NCBI GenBank assembly: GCA_029204225.1 | Contig: CM055096.1 | Coordinates: 31,379,767-31,443,766 of the forward strand | Source: Diphasiastrum complanatum | Lineage: Eukaryota; Streptophyta; Lycopodiopsida; Lycopodiales; Lycopodiaceae | DNA: 64,000 bases | Direction of reading: 5' to 3' | Part shown: in pieces, positions 1 to 16,493 of the stretch | How the letters are laid out: each line of letters begins with the position of its first letter | Numbering within the stretch: the stretch's first letter is position 1 | Position numbers and translations under genes: made by a program | Notes under the pieces: generated by a model | Databases searched by the model: none | Told to the model about the DNA's origin: nothing | Seen by the model: the letters and a program-made list of their open reading frames with translations, nothing else

Positions 1-6
1 CTCAAG

Positions 7-1211
7 AACCAAAAACTTTTGATAAAGCAAAGGAGCACGAGGAGTGGCGTGAAGCTATGGAAACAAAAATGGAAGCTATATTAAAAAATAGGACTTGGAA
101 CTTGGTTGAGCTACTTGATGGTAAGACGCCTATCACTTGCAAATGGATATACAAGCTCAAATATGGAGCTGATGGGCAACTCAACAAATAAAAAGCACGG
201 TTGGTTGCAAGAGGATTTGAGCAGCAGGAAGGTATTGATTTTGAGGAAACCTTTGCACCCGTAGCTAAGATGGTAACTATACATTCTGTCATTGCTATTT
301 TTTCTTTCTATGGTTGGAAGATCCAACAAATGGATGTTAAATATGCTTTTCTTAATGGAGTGCTAGATGAAGAGGTGTACTTAGTACAACCTCAAGGATT
401 TATTGAACCAGGGAGAGAGCACCTTGTTTGTAAGCTCAACAAAGCTATTTATGGACTGAAGCAAGCACCACAGGTGTGGTACTCTTGCATTGATGAACAC
501 TTTAAGCGAAGGGGAATGGTAAAGAGTGATGTTGAACCCGAACCTTTACATTCTAAGACAAGATTCAGAAATAGTGTTCATTGTGTTGTACGTGGACGAT
601 TTGATTATTACAGGAAGTAATGAGAGCTGATGAAATCAAATCATATCTTTCCAATGCTTTTGACATGAGCGATCTAGGGTTGATGCACTATTGTCTTGGC
701 ATTGAAGTATGGCAAAAGGAAAACGTGGTCTTTCTTATACAAAGCAAATATGCACGAGATTTGCTTTATAAAAAAGGCCTAGCAGTGGTCATACATTCAG
801 TTATGGTACAGCTGCATTTTCATGGAGCAGCAAAAGCAACCTACAGTAGCCTTATCCTCGACGGAAGCTGAATATTAAACACTCAGCAATGTTGCACAAG
901 AAGCGGTATGGTTACGAAGATTGCTTGTGGATTTAGGTCAACCACAAGTGGATGCGACTACTATATCTTGCAACAATCAAAGCTGCATTCAACTTGTCAA
1001 AAATCCAGTTTTGCATGCTCGAACCAAGCACATCGAAATACATTATCATTTTGTTTGAGAGAAAAATCTTGATGGAGCCATTGGTCTTGTTTTCTATAAA
1101 TCTGAAGATCAAGTGGCAGATATTTTTACTAAGTCTTTAGGTAGATGTAAATTTGAAAAGTTTTGCACTCTACTAGGAATAGAAGAATGTAATTTTATCA
1201 TTGAGGGACAG
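7..1211 (+). pseudogene. Copia pol remnant (reverse transcriptase to RNase H)
   Basis: Decayed 3' part of a Ty1/copia polyprotein. The translated pieces, in order, are an RT start (CKWIYKLKYGADGQ), the block FAPVAKM, QMDVKYAFLNG, IYGLKQAP, the YVDD motif in another frame near 590-600, then LGLMHYCLGIEVW. RNase H follows with the ALSSTEAEY block and HARTKHIEIHYHFV, then ADIFTKSLG. A stop interrupts the frame at 189-191, frames shift near 520, and about 300 bp between the RT end and RNase H appear deleted near 775. The upstream gag, protease and integrase lie outside the window. Copia identity is secure from the domain motifs; the copy cannot be functional. Confidence 0.9.
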
Positions 1212-1460
1212 TGTTAGAAATCAATGATAAACTTCATTGTTACACTTCCTAGTTATTGTTTACGATGTACTTTATTACTAGCTGTAACTAGCCGTAGACT
1301 AGTCTAGTAGTCTACTCCTAGGTTCTCCCTCTCTATCAGGTTTCAGGGTTTATATGTACATTTTACATTCAGTATGTGTTTGTGTGTGATAGAGTGATAT
1401 TGCGTGTTCTTCTTCCGTCTCCCTACTTGGTGATTGCTTGTTGTGAATGCTTGGTGTTGC
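1212..1460 (+). repeat. 3' LTR of the preceding Copia remnant (right edge approximate)
   Basis: Starts TGTTAGAAATC directly after a purine-rich stretch (TTGAGGGACAG) that fits a polypurine tract downstream of the RNase H tail. Contains TTTATATGTAC, a possible TATA region. No second copy is in the window, so the right end (a CA near 1460) is a guess. Confidence 0.55.
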
Positions 1461-1959
1461 ATTTCTGATTGTTGATCATGTTGAGGTTTTGCTTGTTGAA
1501 GGAGACCAAAGATGTATTTTTTGCATGATCTGAGCTTATGATTGCTTTTTGGACCTGTTAGAAGCTTCTATGCCTCTAATGAACCTTAGTAGAGTGCTTG
1601 TAACCTCTGATTGGATGCTTATTGGGCTGGAGTTGAAGCTTTAATGATACCACCTTCCCAAAGTGCGCCCTCCGACAGTGCTTGTGAATTTGTTAAATCG
1701 ATCTTCTCAATCGATTTTCACAGTTGGTCCATTTCGAATAGATTTCAAAAATCCTAGGTTTTTGTAAATTTTTAGACTTGGTCCTAAAAGTTGTTGTTGT
1801 TTAAATCAGTATGATATTGATTTTGCAAAATTTTGCTTAAATGGAGTGAAAGATCTTGCTGAGTAATATTGGCCAGTTATGAGGTTCTGAACTTTTCACT
1901 TATTAGTTGATGATTGGATCTCGACTAATTAAGCTAACTTTGTGTGTCAGGAAATCAAT
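1461..1959. other. No gene recognised
   Basis: AT-rich DNA between a Copia LTR and a gag start. It may be the leader or LTR of the following Ty3-like element, but I see no clear PBS or LTR boundary. Confidence 0.4.
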
Positions 1960-2165
1960 ATGGCAAATGATAATGCAAATGCAGCTCTCGATGTTTAGGT
2001 GCCAATGCCTACCTATCTGCAAATTTGCCAGTCGTTAAGCCAAGCGCTTAATAAAATTAACAGCAAGAACACTTTAAGGGATCAACAAATGGAACTAGTG
2101 TTGAATCAAGTGAAAACCTTATTCGCACCGAATTTGGGCTAAAAATCTGAACCTTTTTTGGGAGA

Positions 2166-2889
<724 letters not shown>

Positions 2890-3304
2890 GATTAATTACC
2901 CAAGTGGACTAGTTATTTTAATCTACATGAAATTCCTGAAGAAAATACGATTGAGACTGTTATTTTGTTCTTCCGTGGGAAAGCTTCGTCGTGGTGGCGT
3001 GATCTACAACCAAAATCTACCACATGGGATGAGTTATGGAAGTGTTCAAAAAGTCGTTTGTGGTTGTAGACGACTCAAATTTCTACCAAAGATTTGTCAA
3101 TTGCAAAATGGGTACTCGAAGTTGGACTTGTACCTGCAAGATTTCATGGACTAATGGAATAAAGTTCTCTCATTCGATGCAAAACTAGCATTGTGGCAGT
3201 TTATCCTAGGTCTGCCTGCAGATTATCAAAATGAGTACAAGCGTAATGTGCTTCAAACTTTCGATGATGTTCTATGAGTCACGAAAGCATATGATTCCAC
3301 AGTA

Positions 3305-3670
3305 GTGGCATCTAGGAAGCAATTACAGGCTAATCCATCTGGATCATCCGGACCCAGCCAGAAGAAAGAAAAAAAAAGAGTTCGTGGGAATAAAAAATCC
3401 AAGTATTTTGATGATTTGGATCAAGCTGCATCTATGTTTAGACAAAAGAAACATTTGTCCTTGAAAAAGGATAGAAAGACCAATGTGTGTTACCGTTGTA
3501 GTAAGTCTGGACATGTTATGAAATTTTGCCCAAAACAAAAGAAAGGCGCATCTCAAATAATTGAGATGCCAGGTAAAGAAAATTTTAAGCTAGAAATTAA
3601 TAAGGTTAATTGTGAGTGTGATTGTTCTTTTAGTACTACTTCATTCTTGCAAATGATTTTTTTCGTTTGA
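3305..3670 (+). pseudogene. gag C-terminal piece with CCHC zinc knuckle
   Basis: Open stretch of 121 codons within the Ty3-like remnant. A lysine-rich basic region (KKEKKRVRGNKKSK) precedes CYRCSKSGHVMKFC, a perfect CX2CX4HX4C retroviral-type zinc knuckle that would bind element RNA. The start methionine is internal to the old gag, so this is a surviving fragment and not a separate gene. Confidence 0.75.
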
Positions 3671-4190
3671 AAGGCACTGTTAATGAACATGAAGTTAGTA
3701 TTTTAGTGGACAGTGGATCTACTCCTAATCTCATTAACTTAGGTCTTGTGTAGAAACTCGGCCTGAAAATTGAAGCCAGTAAACATAGATATCTAGTATT
3801 CTAGCTTCAAGTGCAAAGTTGGAGATGTTTGGATGTTAAAGTTCCAAGACTTCCAGTTTGGATCCAAGATTATAGAGAGTTAATAAATTTCCATGTTTTA
3901 AATTTAGCACATACGGACATAATTCTAGGATACGAGTGATTATTTAATAAAAATCTTGAGATAGATTTTGAGAAGCATGTTCTCTCTTTTTAGGAGGGTA
4001 AAGAAATAGTTATGTTATTTGGAGACAAATATGTACATCCATCTGGGATGAGTTCATTTGCTAATGTAATGAAATTTTTTGATTCGCAGTATGAAGCTTA
4101 TTCTTTATTTGCTAAGCCAATTTTGGATTTATTTGAAATGCATCTAAGTAGTTGTGAATTGTCAAAGATTCTTAACTCTATCATTAGGGG

Positions 4191-4879
4191 ATATTAGAAC
4201 TCAAAATGGTCCCTTTGTCAAGATGCTGTTTTTGACTTCGCACGCTTTCAATGCTTATGTGTCCCAATGAATGGTGTCCATCTGTGACGAATTGTAACAG
4301 TGGTTGACGGACGAAAATTGTATTTAACTTTCTCGGCCAAATTTTCATGATTTTCAAATATCCCGCCGGGCAAAACAAACAATTGTGATTGGACCACAGT
4401 TACTGCCCGAATACTCTTACGATGCCCGTCATTGTTCTCTAGAGGTTGATTTGACGTCAATAGTCATAAACTGTGGTTAACTAATCCTTGTAGTTTAAGA
4501 ACTTCTTGTCATTCATAGGTATACCTCTCATTTTCTTCATTCTATCTCTTATTTTGGATTGTCATTCTTAGGTTTACCTCGCAATCTCTACATTCTCTCC
4601 GTTCTCAGCTTGCGTACTTGTATTTTCGACTAATGGCTACACATAATCGGAGACCAAGAGGAACCATTGATGCAATCAATATTTGCAATGAAAAAAATTT
4701 AGAAGATCAATGGAAACCAAGAATATATCAAAAATATCAATGGCTCTTGATGCATCCCTCTGCAAAAGGCTCATTCCAAAAAAGAAAAAGATCGGATAAC
4801 ATATATAGAAGCTCTTGGAAAGGCAGGATAATGGATTTTAAAGTATTACCTGCCGGTCGACTTTGTGCCTCGACATTTA
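4191..4879 (+). other. Unassigned stretch with a short open frame at 4633
   Basis: Follows the protease remnant. It contains a perfect TGACGTCA octamer around 4453 and pyrimidine-rich DNA before an ATG at 4633 (MATHNRRPRGTIDAIN), open for about 87 codons. I do not recognise the product. The frame runs straight into Copia RNase H sequence, so it may be a chimeric scrap. Confidence 0.25.
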
Positions 4880-5101
4880 CTGATACAGAATGATAACATT
4901 TCTTCTCAGGCTCTTGCAAATAATCTAGTGTTCCACGCAAGGAGCAAACATATCAAGGTAGCTCATCATTTTGTAAGAGAAAAACTCATTCGGAGAGAGA
5001 TCTTATTGGAGCATGTTGGATCTTTAAATTGTGTTGCAGATCTTCTCACCAAGCCATTACTCAAGAATGTCTTTATCAAGATGAGGTCTAATCTTGCCTA
5101 A
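4880..5101 (+). pseudogene. Copia RNase H C-terminal tail
   Basis: Encodes SSQALANNLVFHARSKHI, then KVAHHFVREKLI and CVADLLTKPLLK, the conserved end of Copia RNase H. It stops at 5099-5101. The rest of pol is missing upstream. It is followed by a purine tract and an LTR start. Confidence 0.85.
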
Positions 5102-5145
5102 TTTCAAAGTCTATGATATATAGGAACATATATTTTAAGGAGGAG

Positions 5146-5400
5146 TGTGAAGATTAGTAAAAAATATCTTCCTATCTCAAGTTTTGGGTCCATGTCCATG
5201 ATTATTTCCATTGTAAACTATGTTGTACATAAAGGTATTTGAATTGAGCACATAACCTTCTAGAATAGGTCGAGTTTGAGTTAGGTAGATTCAAATTTGA
5301 TGTCATGCAAAAGTATAGATAGCATGCAATGTCGTTCAGTATGCATGCATGCCACGCAACATGCAAAGTGGTTTCTGTGCAAAAACAAGCTCCGAAACCC
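5146..5400 (+). repeat. 3' LTR start of a Copia remnant (right edge unknown)
   Basis: TGTGAAGATTAG begins immediately after AAGGAGGAG, a polypurine tract downstream of the RNase H tail at 4880-5101. No partner LTR or clear CA end was found, so the end given is arbitrary. Confidence 0.5.
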
Positions 5401-6141
<741 letters not shown>

Positions 6142-6254
6142 CAAAGGTGCGCACACACATGTGGTTGTAAGTTAACTAAGCATATAGCTTAGTAAATAGG
6201 TAAGCACAACTACTAGGTACTAGGTGTAGCTATTGCTGGTTACTAGGTACTTTA

Positions 6255-6907
6255 TGTGAAAATCCACACATGTGGGAATGTCCTAATGTGTGAAATTGAT
6301 CTCCTAAGATTGGCTCATGCACTATAGATGACAAGATCAATGACAAGATCTAAGGCAAAAAGGCCATTCTACATGCATTCATTCATTACCAAAAGGTATT
6401 TCACATGTGTGGAAGGAAATAAACTAAGTCCAACAGGCTCCTTTCCTCAGGTAGAGAGATAAAATACCACTTTTGGGCTCATCTAGAGAGAGAAGGCAAT
6501 ACAAGCAAAATTGGCAAATCTCCAAATTGACTAAAAAACTCACAGATCTCTCATACATTAATGAAGGGAATGAAAGTACATATAGAAACTCATGGAGATT
6601 TAAGCTTATTTCCTATTGGACCCCTTAAACATAGCCTACTATTGGATGTGTGATGCAACATCCCTCACTTTTGATTAGACCCTTCCAACACATCTCTCTC
6701 TTATGATTGGACACTCATCAAACCTAAACTTGACATGTGTAAGCAGCCTAATCACAATTGAATTTTGGCCTAATCATGACAAACATGTGTACTTGACCAT
6801 TTGACCTCTAAAGCCAAAATTGGCCCTATCACTTAGTGACACCAAGATGCTTGACTAGCAATCTCTATCATAAAATAACCAAGATAGATTTTTGACAATT
6901 TTTCACA
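6255..6907 (-). repeat. Copia LTR, 3' LTR of the minus-strand element at 7.0-10.4 kb
   Basis: Plus strand runs TGTGAAAATCC to ATTTTTCACA, a TG...CA LTR of 653 bp with terminal inverted bases. To its right, CTCTTC reads on the minus strand as a purine tract just before the LTR, as expected for a minus-strand element. A diverged copy lies at 9435-10268. It carries CACACATGTGGGA, a palindromic motif recurring in other LTRs here. Confidence 0.75.
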
Positions 6908-7223
6908 CTCTTCAAAAACTAGCTTGGTAAGATCAAGGAGTTTGTGAAACTTTTTGAGTGGATCCTTTGGTATGCATATGAAGTAAAAAACCAGAAAAAG
7001 GATCCATCATAGCAGCACCCTCACCATATCCATGATAAGATTTCTTTGGTAGAAATCATTTGCCAACATATTTGAAGAGCATTCCACAAATTTGCCACTA
7101 TATCCATGTGCTTCGATGATGATCTTTGATTTGGAAAATCCATTTGCATGAAGATGGCACCACCATGATGAAAATCAGAGGCTCCATGCCTCATAAAGAT
7201 CACAAAGATCATAGAGATCAAGA

Positions 7224-7263
7224 TTATAAGATGAACTTATAATCTTATAAGTTCATCTTATAA
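7224..7263. repeat. Perfect inverted repeat, 18-bp arms
   Basis: TTATAAGATGAACTTATA, a 4-bp spacer ATCT, then its exact reverse complement. It lies between the RNase H-like scrap and the integrase-tail region of the minus-strand Copia remnant. Confidence 0.9.
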
Positions 7264-9434
7264 GATTATAAGATTAAGCATACTAGCTTGACTAGTCCAC
7301 ATACTATGAACTTTATCCATGATGGATCTAATCTTGAAATCATATGAAATCTTAATCTTCTTGACGCTAAATACTTGCTCAAGGATGTAAGCGTCCTCTT
7401 TGGATGCTTCACTTAATCTCAAGAGAAGTTTACAAAATACCTCAAAACATGTAAAAACATGATTTTTAAAATTTTGAGCAACAAGCTCAATCTTGCTCTT
7501 ACTAAATCCAAGAGCATGCACTTGATGACACAATCTCTTACTTTTAAAATGTTTTGGAAACATATCTAAGCCAATAATGACAAGTAAAATGTCCATACTA
7601 GAGGCATGATACAAGACAAGCATTGCCTCACTCCAACTATGAGAAATTATAAAAGTAAGATAGTACATCAAATAATGAAAGAGAACCATGAGAGAATATG
7701 TTGAAGTGAATACCACCTGAAACTTGCCTCTCTTTACCATAAAAGATGAGCCATAAAGACTTGGCCATCCATCTTGAAGATCCCCTTGAAATCATATGTT
7801 GAGCCTCAAACCTCAACCCCTTCACATCTTGATAATCTTCAATAGATATGATTTGAGATGCACCCCTTCCAAGGTTGAATGTAGATCTTCATAAAATATG
7901 ACTTCTTTACTCTCAATCACTTTTGAAATAGAGAGTATAAAGGCTTTATAGGCCTCCTTGGTGGATAAGCATCCAACCATCATCCATGAGCTTGGATCAT
8001 CCTTCCTCCTTGTTTCCAAGGGAATATGTGCAAAGCAAAAACCTCCAAAGACACTAAGGTAATCAACCTTAAACTTCTTGAGTAATACTTCATATGGTGT
8101 ATTTCCTCCAAGAGCTCCATCACTCCTCAAAGCTTTGATCTTCAATGAGACTTCCATCTCAACATATGCTTTGAATTATAGGAAATAATCATGCACCATA
8201 AATCTTGAAGAGAGAAGATATAAACATGTGCATCTTGTGTGATCATCCTCCTTTGAAAGCTTGGATTCATAAGCAACATCAAGAGATTTTGCACTCTCTC
8301 TTGGATCCAATTCGTAGATGCCTTCATATCTTGAGCCATGAGCAAGGATCTCACCATCCTTCTTGATCACACAATTGTCAATATGGAAATTGACATCATC
8401 AAGGCCACCATCAAGTAATTGGGCAACACTAAAAAGATTCTTTGTAAGCTTGGGGACAAAAAGAACCTTGTGAAAAGATAGAGCTTTTGATGTTGCAAGC
8501 TTCAAGGGAATAGTCCCGACTCCTTCAATTTTTCACTCTTGATCACTTGCAATATATATGGACTTCTTGATTTCTTCATAAGGCATAATAGATGAAAAGG
8601 AATCCTTGGAGCTACACATATGAGATGATGTTCCAATATCAATATACCAAGAGTCATCCTTTTTGAAGGTGGAAGAAAAGAAGCTTGATGCCATAAGTGA
8701 GCATTCTCCATAAGTTGCAATAAAGTCTACTTTCTCATGAGAGATGTTGGCTTGCTTGAATTGGTTCTTCTTCTTGAAGCAATAGGTGGTATAGTGGCTT
8801 TTCTTGCCACAAGAAGCACTTAACATCTTTTTTCTTCTTCTTTGAAGTAGAATCTTGAGAGGAATCATCCTCCTCTTCATCTTGATCTTTTGCTTTGTTT
8901 TTAGAGAAGTGTTGGTGTTGCTTTTTGCTCCTTTCTTTGTGCTTGGCAAATAGAACTTTGCCATCACCATTATGATTGAGTGACAATTTTTCCATCATTA
9001 ATAGCTTGCTCTCATGCCTTGATTCTTTTTCTAGTAGAACTCCTTGCAAAGCCTCCAAGATTGGTAGCTCCTCCTTGATATCATAGGATTGGACAAGATT
9101 CTCATATTCATCCTTTAAGCCATTGAGGATGACTTGGATTAGCTCACTTTGTTTGATGGAATCTCCAATACAAGCAAGCTCCCTATTAATGTCTTTCACT
9201 CTCAAAACATAATTAGTGGCACTCTCATCACTCTTTTGACAACTTTGTAATATTTGATTTCTAAGACTGAGAACTCTAGACGTATTTTGGCCTCATAGAT
9301 TGCTTTGAGAGTATCCCAAGCATCCTTGGCCGAAGTACAAGCACCAATCTCTCTCAAAATCTCATTATAGACATTCATCTTGATATAATGGAGAGCCATC
9401 CTAGCTCTTTCTTATACTTTTGTACTTCTTGAAG

Positions 9435-10268
9435 TGCGATATCTTACATGTGTGGGAATGGCCTAATGTGTGTGAATGATCTCCTAAGCAAGCTTATGCA
9501 CTTATAGATCAATACTAGATTGAAATCCAAGATCTAGATAAAAAAAACTAAGGCGTAGAGGCAAAGATAGATGCATAGGTTGATAACCAAAGTACTTTCA
9601 CATGTAAGAAAGTGATCCATGGAAAAAATAAGTAAAATTAAGCTCCTCTCCCCAGGCAGAGAGAGAATAGAGCAAAAATGGCCTCAGGTAGAGAGAGAGT
9701 GTAATACAAGCAAAATTCACAATTCTCAAATTTGACTCAAAAACTCAACTTACATTATGATTGGAAAGTGGAGTACATATTAAACTCATGGAGATCCTTT
9801 CTTGCATCCTATTGGACCCCTAATCCTAGCCTCTCTAATGCTATTGGATGAGTGATGCATCCATCTTGCAATTCTATTGGACCCTTCATGAACATTTTTC
9901 AATTTCTATTGGACCCCTTGACCAAAGCCAACACTTTTACTTGATCACTCATCAAATTACATTAACACAAGTGTCACAATCCTATTTACAAGCCTATCTA
10001 GCTCGATATTGCATCACAAACTACTTTTGGCTCAATAGAGGCATTACATGTGGATTTGAACAATATTTGCCATCTATGCCAATTTTTGGCCCTATCACAA
10101 CTCTATACCAAGATGCTTGACATAGAAACTTAGAAAAACCCTAAAGATATGATGGATAACTTTTTATAACTATTTTACACATGTGGGAACATGCTCCACA
10201 CATGTGAAATGTACTCACAAACATACAGTCATAAAATCACCAAGATAGATTTTTGACTATTTTTCACA
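9435..10268 (-). repeat. LTR copy lying inside Copia gag
   Basis: Shares order and sequence with the LTR at 6255-6907 (for example AAACTCATGGAGAT, CTATTGGACCCCT, GGCCCTATCAC, ACCAAGATAGATTTTTGAC, ending TTTTTCACA) but is longer, 834 versus 653 bp. Gag coding flanks it on both sides (VLGIEESSQVD to the right, ALQEVQKYKK to the left). It therefore looks like a solo LTR inserted in gag. I found no convincing target duplication. Confidence 0.65.
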
Positions 10269-10417
10269 TCGACTTGAGACGACTCCTCAATCCCAAGTAC
10301 AATGTACATCACATCTTGAAGTATCAAGATTGACTCCATTCTAACCTTCCAAATAGAATAGTTGGAGGTAGATAGTCTTTCACTATATTCCAATAGGTAG
10401 GAACCCATAGATGCCAT

Positions 10418-12439
10418 GTAATAGTGAAGACTCCTTGTAATTTAGACAATAAAATGTTGCTTCTCTCTCACTATAGGATCCAATAAAGGTATACTACCAA
10501 ATCCTATGCAAGATCTTGCAACAAAATGTGAGATGGATCTCACTAACTCTACCAATCTCTCTCAACCTAGATCAACCTCTCATCAATTGATGGAGTATAG
10601 GCAGAGTTTGGGTCAAACTATCTTTGGCACGTGTGAAGCACTCAAAGAATCCACAAATCACTCTAATACAATGGAATTGTAAGAAACAATGTGGTTATGA
10701 CCTCAAAAAGTTGACTAGATCTCAAATAGAAATGTCGTGAGAGCAGAAAGGAATGATAGCAATGAAGCAATCTAACATAAAGCAAGATAACAATGAACTG
10801 ATAGCAGAAAGCAAGATAACAATGTGAACTGATCATAGCAAAAGCAACGATATGTTCACTGATAGCATAAGCAAGGATAACACTAAACTGGTCATTTGGA
10901 GGGCAAAGCATCTACTATCCAAATTCAAATTAGATAAAGTAGGCCCATGATTGTTAACTTGTGGGACCAAGGATGCGTTCATTGCATTAAATCGTGGGAC
11001 CTACCAAGCTCCAAAAAGTGAGAAATGTACTACCATAAGTATTGTGTTAGAAATATAAGTTTTGAGTAATAAAATCCACATCATTTGGAACTTTAGTCTG
11101 TCCATATATCGATGATGTTAAAAGAGAGATACCGTGTTGTGCTACAATTGGAAATCAACTATCTGATACTTAAATTTGATACCACTAATTGAAGAATATG
11201 ATACTGTGAAAGTATCAAATGATATTAATTTGATATCATGAAAGATACCAAGTATTAGAGCTCTGATATAAATCACTCTGATATCATGAAGGTAATAGCA
11301 TACTAAATAACATGCTTTGATACCATATTGAAAAAGGTGATAATACAATAACGACAAATCAAAGCTTGTGAATGATTTATCGAGCACAACGGAATGAGCC
11401 TGCTTTCCTAATGCATGACTACACTTATTAATTTGAACAAAACATAATGACAAGAGTCGTGTTCAATCTTTTAGCAACTAATCTTAAAATCATCAAAGCT
11501 AAAGTGATTACGTAGTCAAACAATGAAGAATTGAATTATCAGCAGACAAAAGCAATATGAGATCACAGAGATTCTGACATGATTCTGAATGCAATAAAGG
11601 ATAGATTGATTCAGCAAAATGATGAGCACAAGACAATTGCGAATAGAAACCGTGTGCTCTAAGCCATCTCTAAGTAACCGATAATCTCTGTCTGATTGCA
11701 CTTTGCTGATAAGCAATAAGCGCTAATAGCAAAACTCTAGAAGAACTATAAAGAATTGAGGTAGAATGCTTAAGAGTGTTCAAGCTTGAAAGCTTGAGAG
11801 AGCTGCTACGTTAAATAGACGTATGATTAGCTATTTATAATAAGCAAATGTGGCTAGTCCAGTAGGACAACTGATTAGGTCATAGATCGGAGCCAAGAAA
11901 GTCAAACCATTGGTAGCAAGAGAAAGAATCAAAACACTCCTTAGGACACCTACTCACCAAAAGTGTTTCAGCTTTACAAGAGATGCCAAAGTGGTATGAG
12001 TCCATCACGAATCAACCAGAATCTAGCAAAGATGGAGATCAATGAAAGAGAGAAAAACTCCAAAACATTACCAAGTGAAATCATGCCCTTATGAGCAACA
12101 TTTCAAAATATCATAAGCCATCATGTTTGTAAGAGAAAAAATATTCGAAGATATGGCTGTGAAAGTACTATACTTTAGGACCATAAATGGATCTACAAAA
12201 GATCCACAAGAGTGATTGGATGCTTGCTTAACAATCTATCAAAAAACTAGACACAAAAAAGTTGATCTAGATTGGCAATTTGACAAACAACAAGCATTAA
12301 CAATCAAAAGCATTGATAAACATTGAAATCCGAGCCCACACGTGTGTACTACAGGCTTTAGTACCGCCTTCAACCTGAGAAACAAGTAGAAATTGATTTG
12401 GTTTCATTTGGATCACAAAAACTCAATGTACATAGTGAA
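10418..12439. other. No gene recognised; tRNA-Met PBS-like site near 11313
   Basis: AT-rich. It contains repeats of a GATAACAATG-type motif around 10740-10880 and several copies of a TTGATACCA-type string at 11160-11325. GCTTTGATACCAT at about 11313-11325 is the reverse complement of a Copia PBS, suggesting the leader of another minus-strand element. No translated domain is visible. Confidence 0.35.
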
Positions 12440-12858
12440 CTAGCTTGAGATTGCCAATGAGCTCCAAAAATTTTCTATCTTCTCACTATGGAGAGAGGGA
12501 ATACATAGCAAATTCGACTTCCTTCTTGAAGTTAGGTGGATTTCCAGCATGTAATAAGGAAGTTAACTCACTCTCCTTGACCTAAAATGAAACCCTAGTC
12601 TATTTCCTAGAGTTATGCTTGGTAGGTAGCTAGTTGGTCAAATTTTCACCTTAAACTTAGGTGTAGGTCCTATAAAGTAGGGATGACCACCAAATAGACA
12701 TGACCAACTCTCTTGACTTGACCTAACCTACATTAGGATGGGTTTCCCATGTGGCATCATGGCCTCACATGTGTGGGACCCACTTGTGTACACAATTTAC
12801 ACTATTCTACATGGTTTTTGATCAAGCTAGATTTGCCAATTTTTGGCAATTCTTCACA
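12440..12858. repeat. LTR-like repeat, copy 1 (partner at 35520-35926)
   Basis: Shares with 35520-35926 the blocks CCAGCATGTAATAA, CTTGAC(C/T)TAACCTAC, GGCCTCACA(T/C)(G/A)TGTGGGACCC and a terminal TCACA. Left edge uncertain. Copia RT sequence follows directly on the plus strand. Confidence 0.6.
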
Positions 12859-12865
12859 ATGGCAA

Positions 12866-13290
12866 GTGACAACGAGAGAGGTATTAGACTGCATTGAGAG
12901 ACATGGTAGGTGGGAACTATTTGATCTCTTTCCAAGTGAAAAACCCATTGATAATAAATGGATATTATTTTGATGATATCATTATCATTGGAAATGATCT
13001 AGACCTTGGTAACACTATCATAGCCAATTTATGCACCCAATTTGAGATGATAGATCTAGATCCTATGCATGACCATCTGGGGGTAGTATGACAAAATGCA
13101 ACTTATCTCAATCTTTCACAAAGTAAATATGTTCATGGAACTTTTAAAAGACTTAATCTGTTTGATTGCAAGTCATTAGCTATACTTGGTGAGATCTGTA
13201 TGAAGTTATCACACATTAATAATAGTGGTCTAGTTGATGTCAATATTTTTTTTATTGGAAGCCTCACTTATCTTACCATTGTTGGATTAT
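12866..13290 (+). pseudogene. Copia reverse transcriptase scrap
   Basis: Encodes TREVLDCIERHGRWELFDLF and KPIDNKWI, the RT N-terminus. It then jumps by a deletion directly to FDDIIIIGNDLDLGNTI, the YVDD region with Y-V lost, and on to NATYLNLSQSKYVHGTFKRL. A stop lies at 13089-13091. Heavily deleted and non-functional. Confidence 0.75.
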
Positions 13291-13456
13291 TCTCCTAATT
13301 ATTGACTAATCATTTTTAATCTTCATCCACTACATTATCCAGCTCTACAGCTTTATGCATGTTTCTACACAGTCTGTAGAAGTACATGAAAATCGCTCAT
13401 AGGTGGATTCCACAAGTAAATTTTCAAGAAGTACTAACTGGATGGCTGCCAGCTCA

Positions 13457-13830
13457 CTACGGCCAACTGGCCACTTTTTCAAGGCAAGAAAACTTTTTTC
13501 TATTTTGGCTAAACGATCGCTCTTCCTCCTCATATTTATCAGCAAGACTAGCTAAATCAGGAACAAAGTTTTCTATAGTTCCTAGAGGGTCAATACGATT
13601 TTTACCATAGTCCATATAAATTTTAACCCAATGTAAAGTATGTAAGATATCAATCATGCAGAGCACTTTATCCTCTGGCCCAACGACATTACAGGTAGCA
13701 CAATCAGTCTCAATAATAAAACCATGCAGCATCACAGTTCTTTTCGTACAACATATCAAAGTTTGTATGAATCGATTGGGGGGGGGGAGGGAGGTGCTCC
13801 CCGTAACCAAGATCAACAACATCCTGACAC
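13457..13830 (-). pseudogene. Unidentified coding remnant, copy A
   Basis: I do not recognise the family. Read leftward, one frame is open for about 120 codons with LPPPNRFIQTLICCTKRTV, MLHGFIIETDCAT, GPEDKVLCMIDILHTLHWV, KIYMDYGKNRIDPLGTIE and LADKYEEEERSFSQNRKK. The protein-level match to the minus strand at 21380-21790 over the same order of blocks shows that coding constraint once existed. No transposon protein resembling this is known to me, so a duplicated host gene or retrocopy is possible. Confidence 0.5.
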
Positions 13831-13859
13831 CAATCTAAGGACTAAGCCATGAAAAAAAG

Positions 13860-16361
<2,502 letters not shown>

Positions 16362-16493
16362 AGCAAAGTTTTACTAAGAAGAGAATCAAAATACAATACA
16401 AAGCCCCTTTTATAGATTCTAGAGTGAGCCTCCTTCAGTCTGTTTGCTACATGTGATGGCCTAGTCATTATAGATTTCCACAAAATCAATGAA

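Larger units (their letters stand above)
7021..10417 (-). pseudogene. Decayed minus-strand Copia element (gag, protease, partial pol)
   Basis: Read leftward: the gag start MASMGSYLLEYSERL (10417), then after an inserted LTR copy MALHYIKMNVYNEILREIG, SAKDAWDTLKAIYEAK and ELACIGDSIKQ. A damaged zinc knuckle follows near 8800, then protease WYIDIGTSSHM with the glycine-serine order altered, and VLFVPKLTKNLFSVAQLL. Integrase core is deleted: the next piece (8157-7822) is the integrase tail with SVFGGFCFAHIPLETRRKDD. RT is essentially absent, and a weak RNase H-like SSKHMDIVANL lies near 7115. Gag resembles the two elements at 46.6-59.1 kb, so it is an old relative. Many frameshifts. Confidence 0.85.

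Noticed and set aside
11160-11330. Cluster of TGATACCA-type strings as a tandem PBS array
   Set aside because: Spacing is irregular and only one string has the full PBS pattern; probably AT-rich coincidence plus one decayed PBS.
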